Assembly: GCA_037903355.1 (NCBI GenBank)
Contig: JBAJFE010000025.1
Span: 682,001 to 746,000 of the forward strand
Origin: Trichuris trichiura
Taxonomy: Eukaryota > Nematoda > Enoplea > Trichinellida > Trichuridae
Reading direction: 5' to 3'
DNA length: 64,000 nt
Positions 62,481-64,000 of this stretch are shown here, piece after piece (position 1 is the stretch's first letter; each line of letters opens with the position of its first letter). Both the position numbers and the translations under genes were made by a program. The notes below the pieces were generated by a model, which was given only the letters and a program-made list of their open reading frames with translations, ran no database searches and had not been told where the DNA came from.

Positions 62481-64000
62481 CTCCACTGGCAATGGCATGC
62501 AACTGTCAGCATGAAGACGCCAAATACTGTTGGGCAGACAAGGTGACAATGCTATCCTTCTCGTTCCCACCACAATATCTTCTTTCCAGTTCACTATCCT
62601 TCAGGAGCTACAACAGCAACGAAGTGGTAGTCGTCTTGCCAACTGAACAGTTTTGCGTCGACTTTTGTAAGCTATATGTCACGCCGTATTAAAAAGCCAA
62701 TATCATTATCATGTCATATCGCCAATGCTGGAGAAGAAGGTCAATGTAGGTTAAAGAATTGAGCCAATGTACTCAATATGTATATAGTCACCATCGTTGA
62801 AAAGCTGGAAAGCTTTCCATTGCGGAAAACGAGCGTACAAAGGCGAACAGCAGGAGTGTATATCTTTGCGCCATCCCAGCAGAATGTCAGTTTCTCAATC
62901 CGGTCGCCATATTTCACAACACTGTCTCCCAGAATGGTCACATTATAGATACAGCATATCGTTTTCGATCAGTTTACACAAACAACAAAAGGGGTAAGAC
63001 TGGCGAACATGCCACTTCAGGGCAGAAAGCGCCAAAGGACAACCCACTTTATGGAAGCTGTCCACAATGTACGCTAACTGCACGTAAATCAGCAATCAAA
63101 ATGAAAACAAAATTCGTTGACGACTATTTTGCACAGACCAGTTTTCCGATTGTGTACAAAGCTGAACTCCGATAACGTTGTCGCAACTGCACTGCCGTCT
63201 CTTAGATATCAACGTCTTGTCCACTGGGCAATCTTCTATTCAGTACAGTTCTCCAGGCGCCAACCAATCTGCTACTAATAGTATTTACTTGGTAGTCAAC
63301 TTTCATCAGCGTAGAATTCATGCGGAAACCACCATAAGCGTCCGCCGTCTCAACTCCATACGCAGCAACGCTACGAAAGCTCAGAGCATTGGCAAAAGGA
63401 TGTTACCCGCAATCGACAGAGACTGTTCGCCCTGCGAAAGCTGAATGATATTAGTTCATCGTGTTGGTGACATCGCTATTCCCACACGACGAGACAATCT
63501 GATCGACCTCATACGCAGCAATGGAATATCGTATGGTTATACGTTCGCCTTCGGTAACAATTCCATTGACCAGTCTATTGACTATTGCTATTGTTCATCT
63601 CATCATCAGAGTATCAAATATCGTAATATGGCTACTGGCGCTCTGATTTATTGTAAACTACGCAAGCGAACTGCACACCAAGCCGCAACATCCAGACAAC
63701 ACACCAAATGCCAACGCGTAACCAGCTGAACACCAACTGCAGCTGAAACCTACAGTTAATTAACTCGCAGGTTCCAACACTTCCGGATTATCGTTTCACC
63801 CGAAATTATTGCCTTCCAGGTACTTTAAACGCTGTTTAAACGCGTTCAACGAATTATGTCCTCATATTGCAGACTATACCTCTGATCCCCTTATGCTGCA
63901 TATTTTACAGATAAGAAAGCGTCGAAAGCAATGATAGACGTGGCGGCATTTAACTACTACCACAAAGCAGGTGCACCATTGAGAACATGGCCACTAGATC
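61190..64000 (+). repeat. Large duplicated block, copy 2 (cut by the window edge)
   Basis: Colinear with 54190-57167 and still matching at the last base of the window. Differences from copy 1 include loss of a short segment after GGTGACAATG (near 62548) and a TCTATTGA versus TCCA difference near 63575. The latter shifts the reading frame of the short open frames, so those are unlikely to be under protein-level constraint. Confidence 0.88.

Overview
The window looks like a segment of a nematode nuclear chromosome. The genes are split by many introns, several of them only about 50 bp, with GT/AG borders. Intergenic DNA carries foldback elements, hAT-, mariner- and LTR-type remnants and an R2-like reverse transcriptase fossil. 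F-spondin with an inserted Kunitz domain, a two-domain LECT2, a single VLDLR-type receptor and an AHA-1/ARNT orthologue fit a nematode. Compact introns, moderate GC (judged by eye) and an R2-like fossil suggest a Trichuris/Trichinella-type (clade I) worm, but that is inference.

Layout. 1-5.8 kb: no confident gene, one degraded R2-type fragment on the minus strand. 5.9-9.5 kb (+): seven-exon LECT2-like secreted protein with two degenerate M23 domains. 13.4-16.9 kb (+): sixteen-exon F-spondin. 17.6-18.3 kb: dead mariner transposase beside a TTA microsatellite. 22.5-27.4 kb (+): fourteen-exon LDL/VLDL-type receptor. 29.1-29.4 kb: 243-bp foldback element. 30.8-32.05 kb (+): 5'-incomplete gene for a secreted cysteine-rich protein resembling ECM1 repeats. 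32.3-33.0 kb: a foldback repeat family. 33.8-37.7 kb (-): thirteen-exon bHLH-PAS protein of the ARNT class. 41.15-41.39 kb: a hAT-type MITE with a perfect 8-bp target duplication. 41.4-52.4 kb: no recognisable gene. 52.4-64 kb: repeat-rich, with two 247-bp solo LTRs with intact 5-bp target duplications and two copies about 6.8-6.9 kb apart of a block made of degenerate tandem units of about 290 bp plus about 1.7 kb of near-identical DNA. The second copy runs off the window edge.

Exon structures were worked out by hand from reading frame, splice signals and remembered family alignments. For LECT2, F-spondin, the receptor and ARNT every exon joins in phase and the coding totals are multiples of three. 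Four of the five genes encode extracellular or cell-surface proteins. F-spondin and LDL-receptor-family proteins are known binding partners in vertebrates, so their adjacency here is notable but may be chance. The ARNT protein would be the common nuclear dimer partner for hypoxia, AHR-type and neuronal PAS factors.
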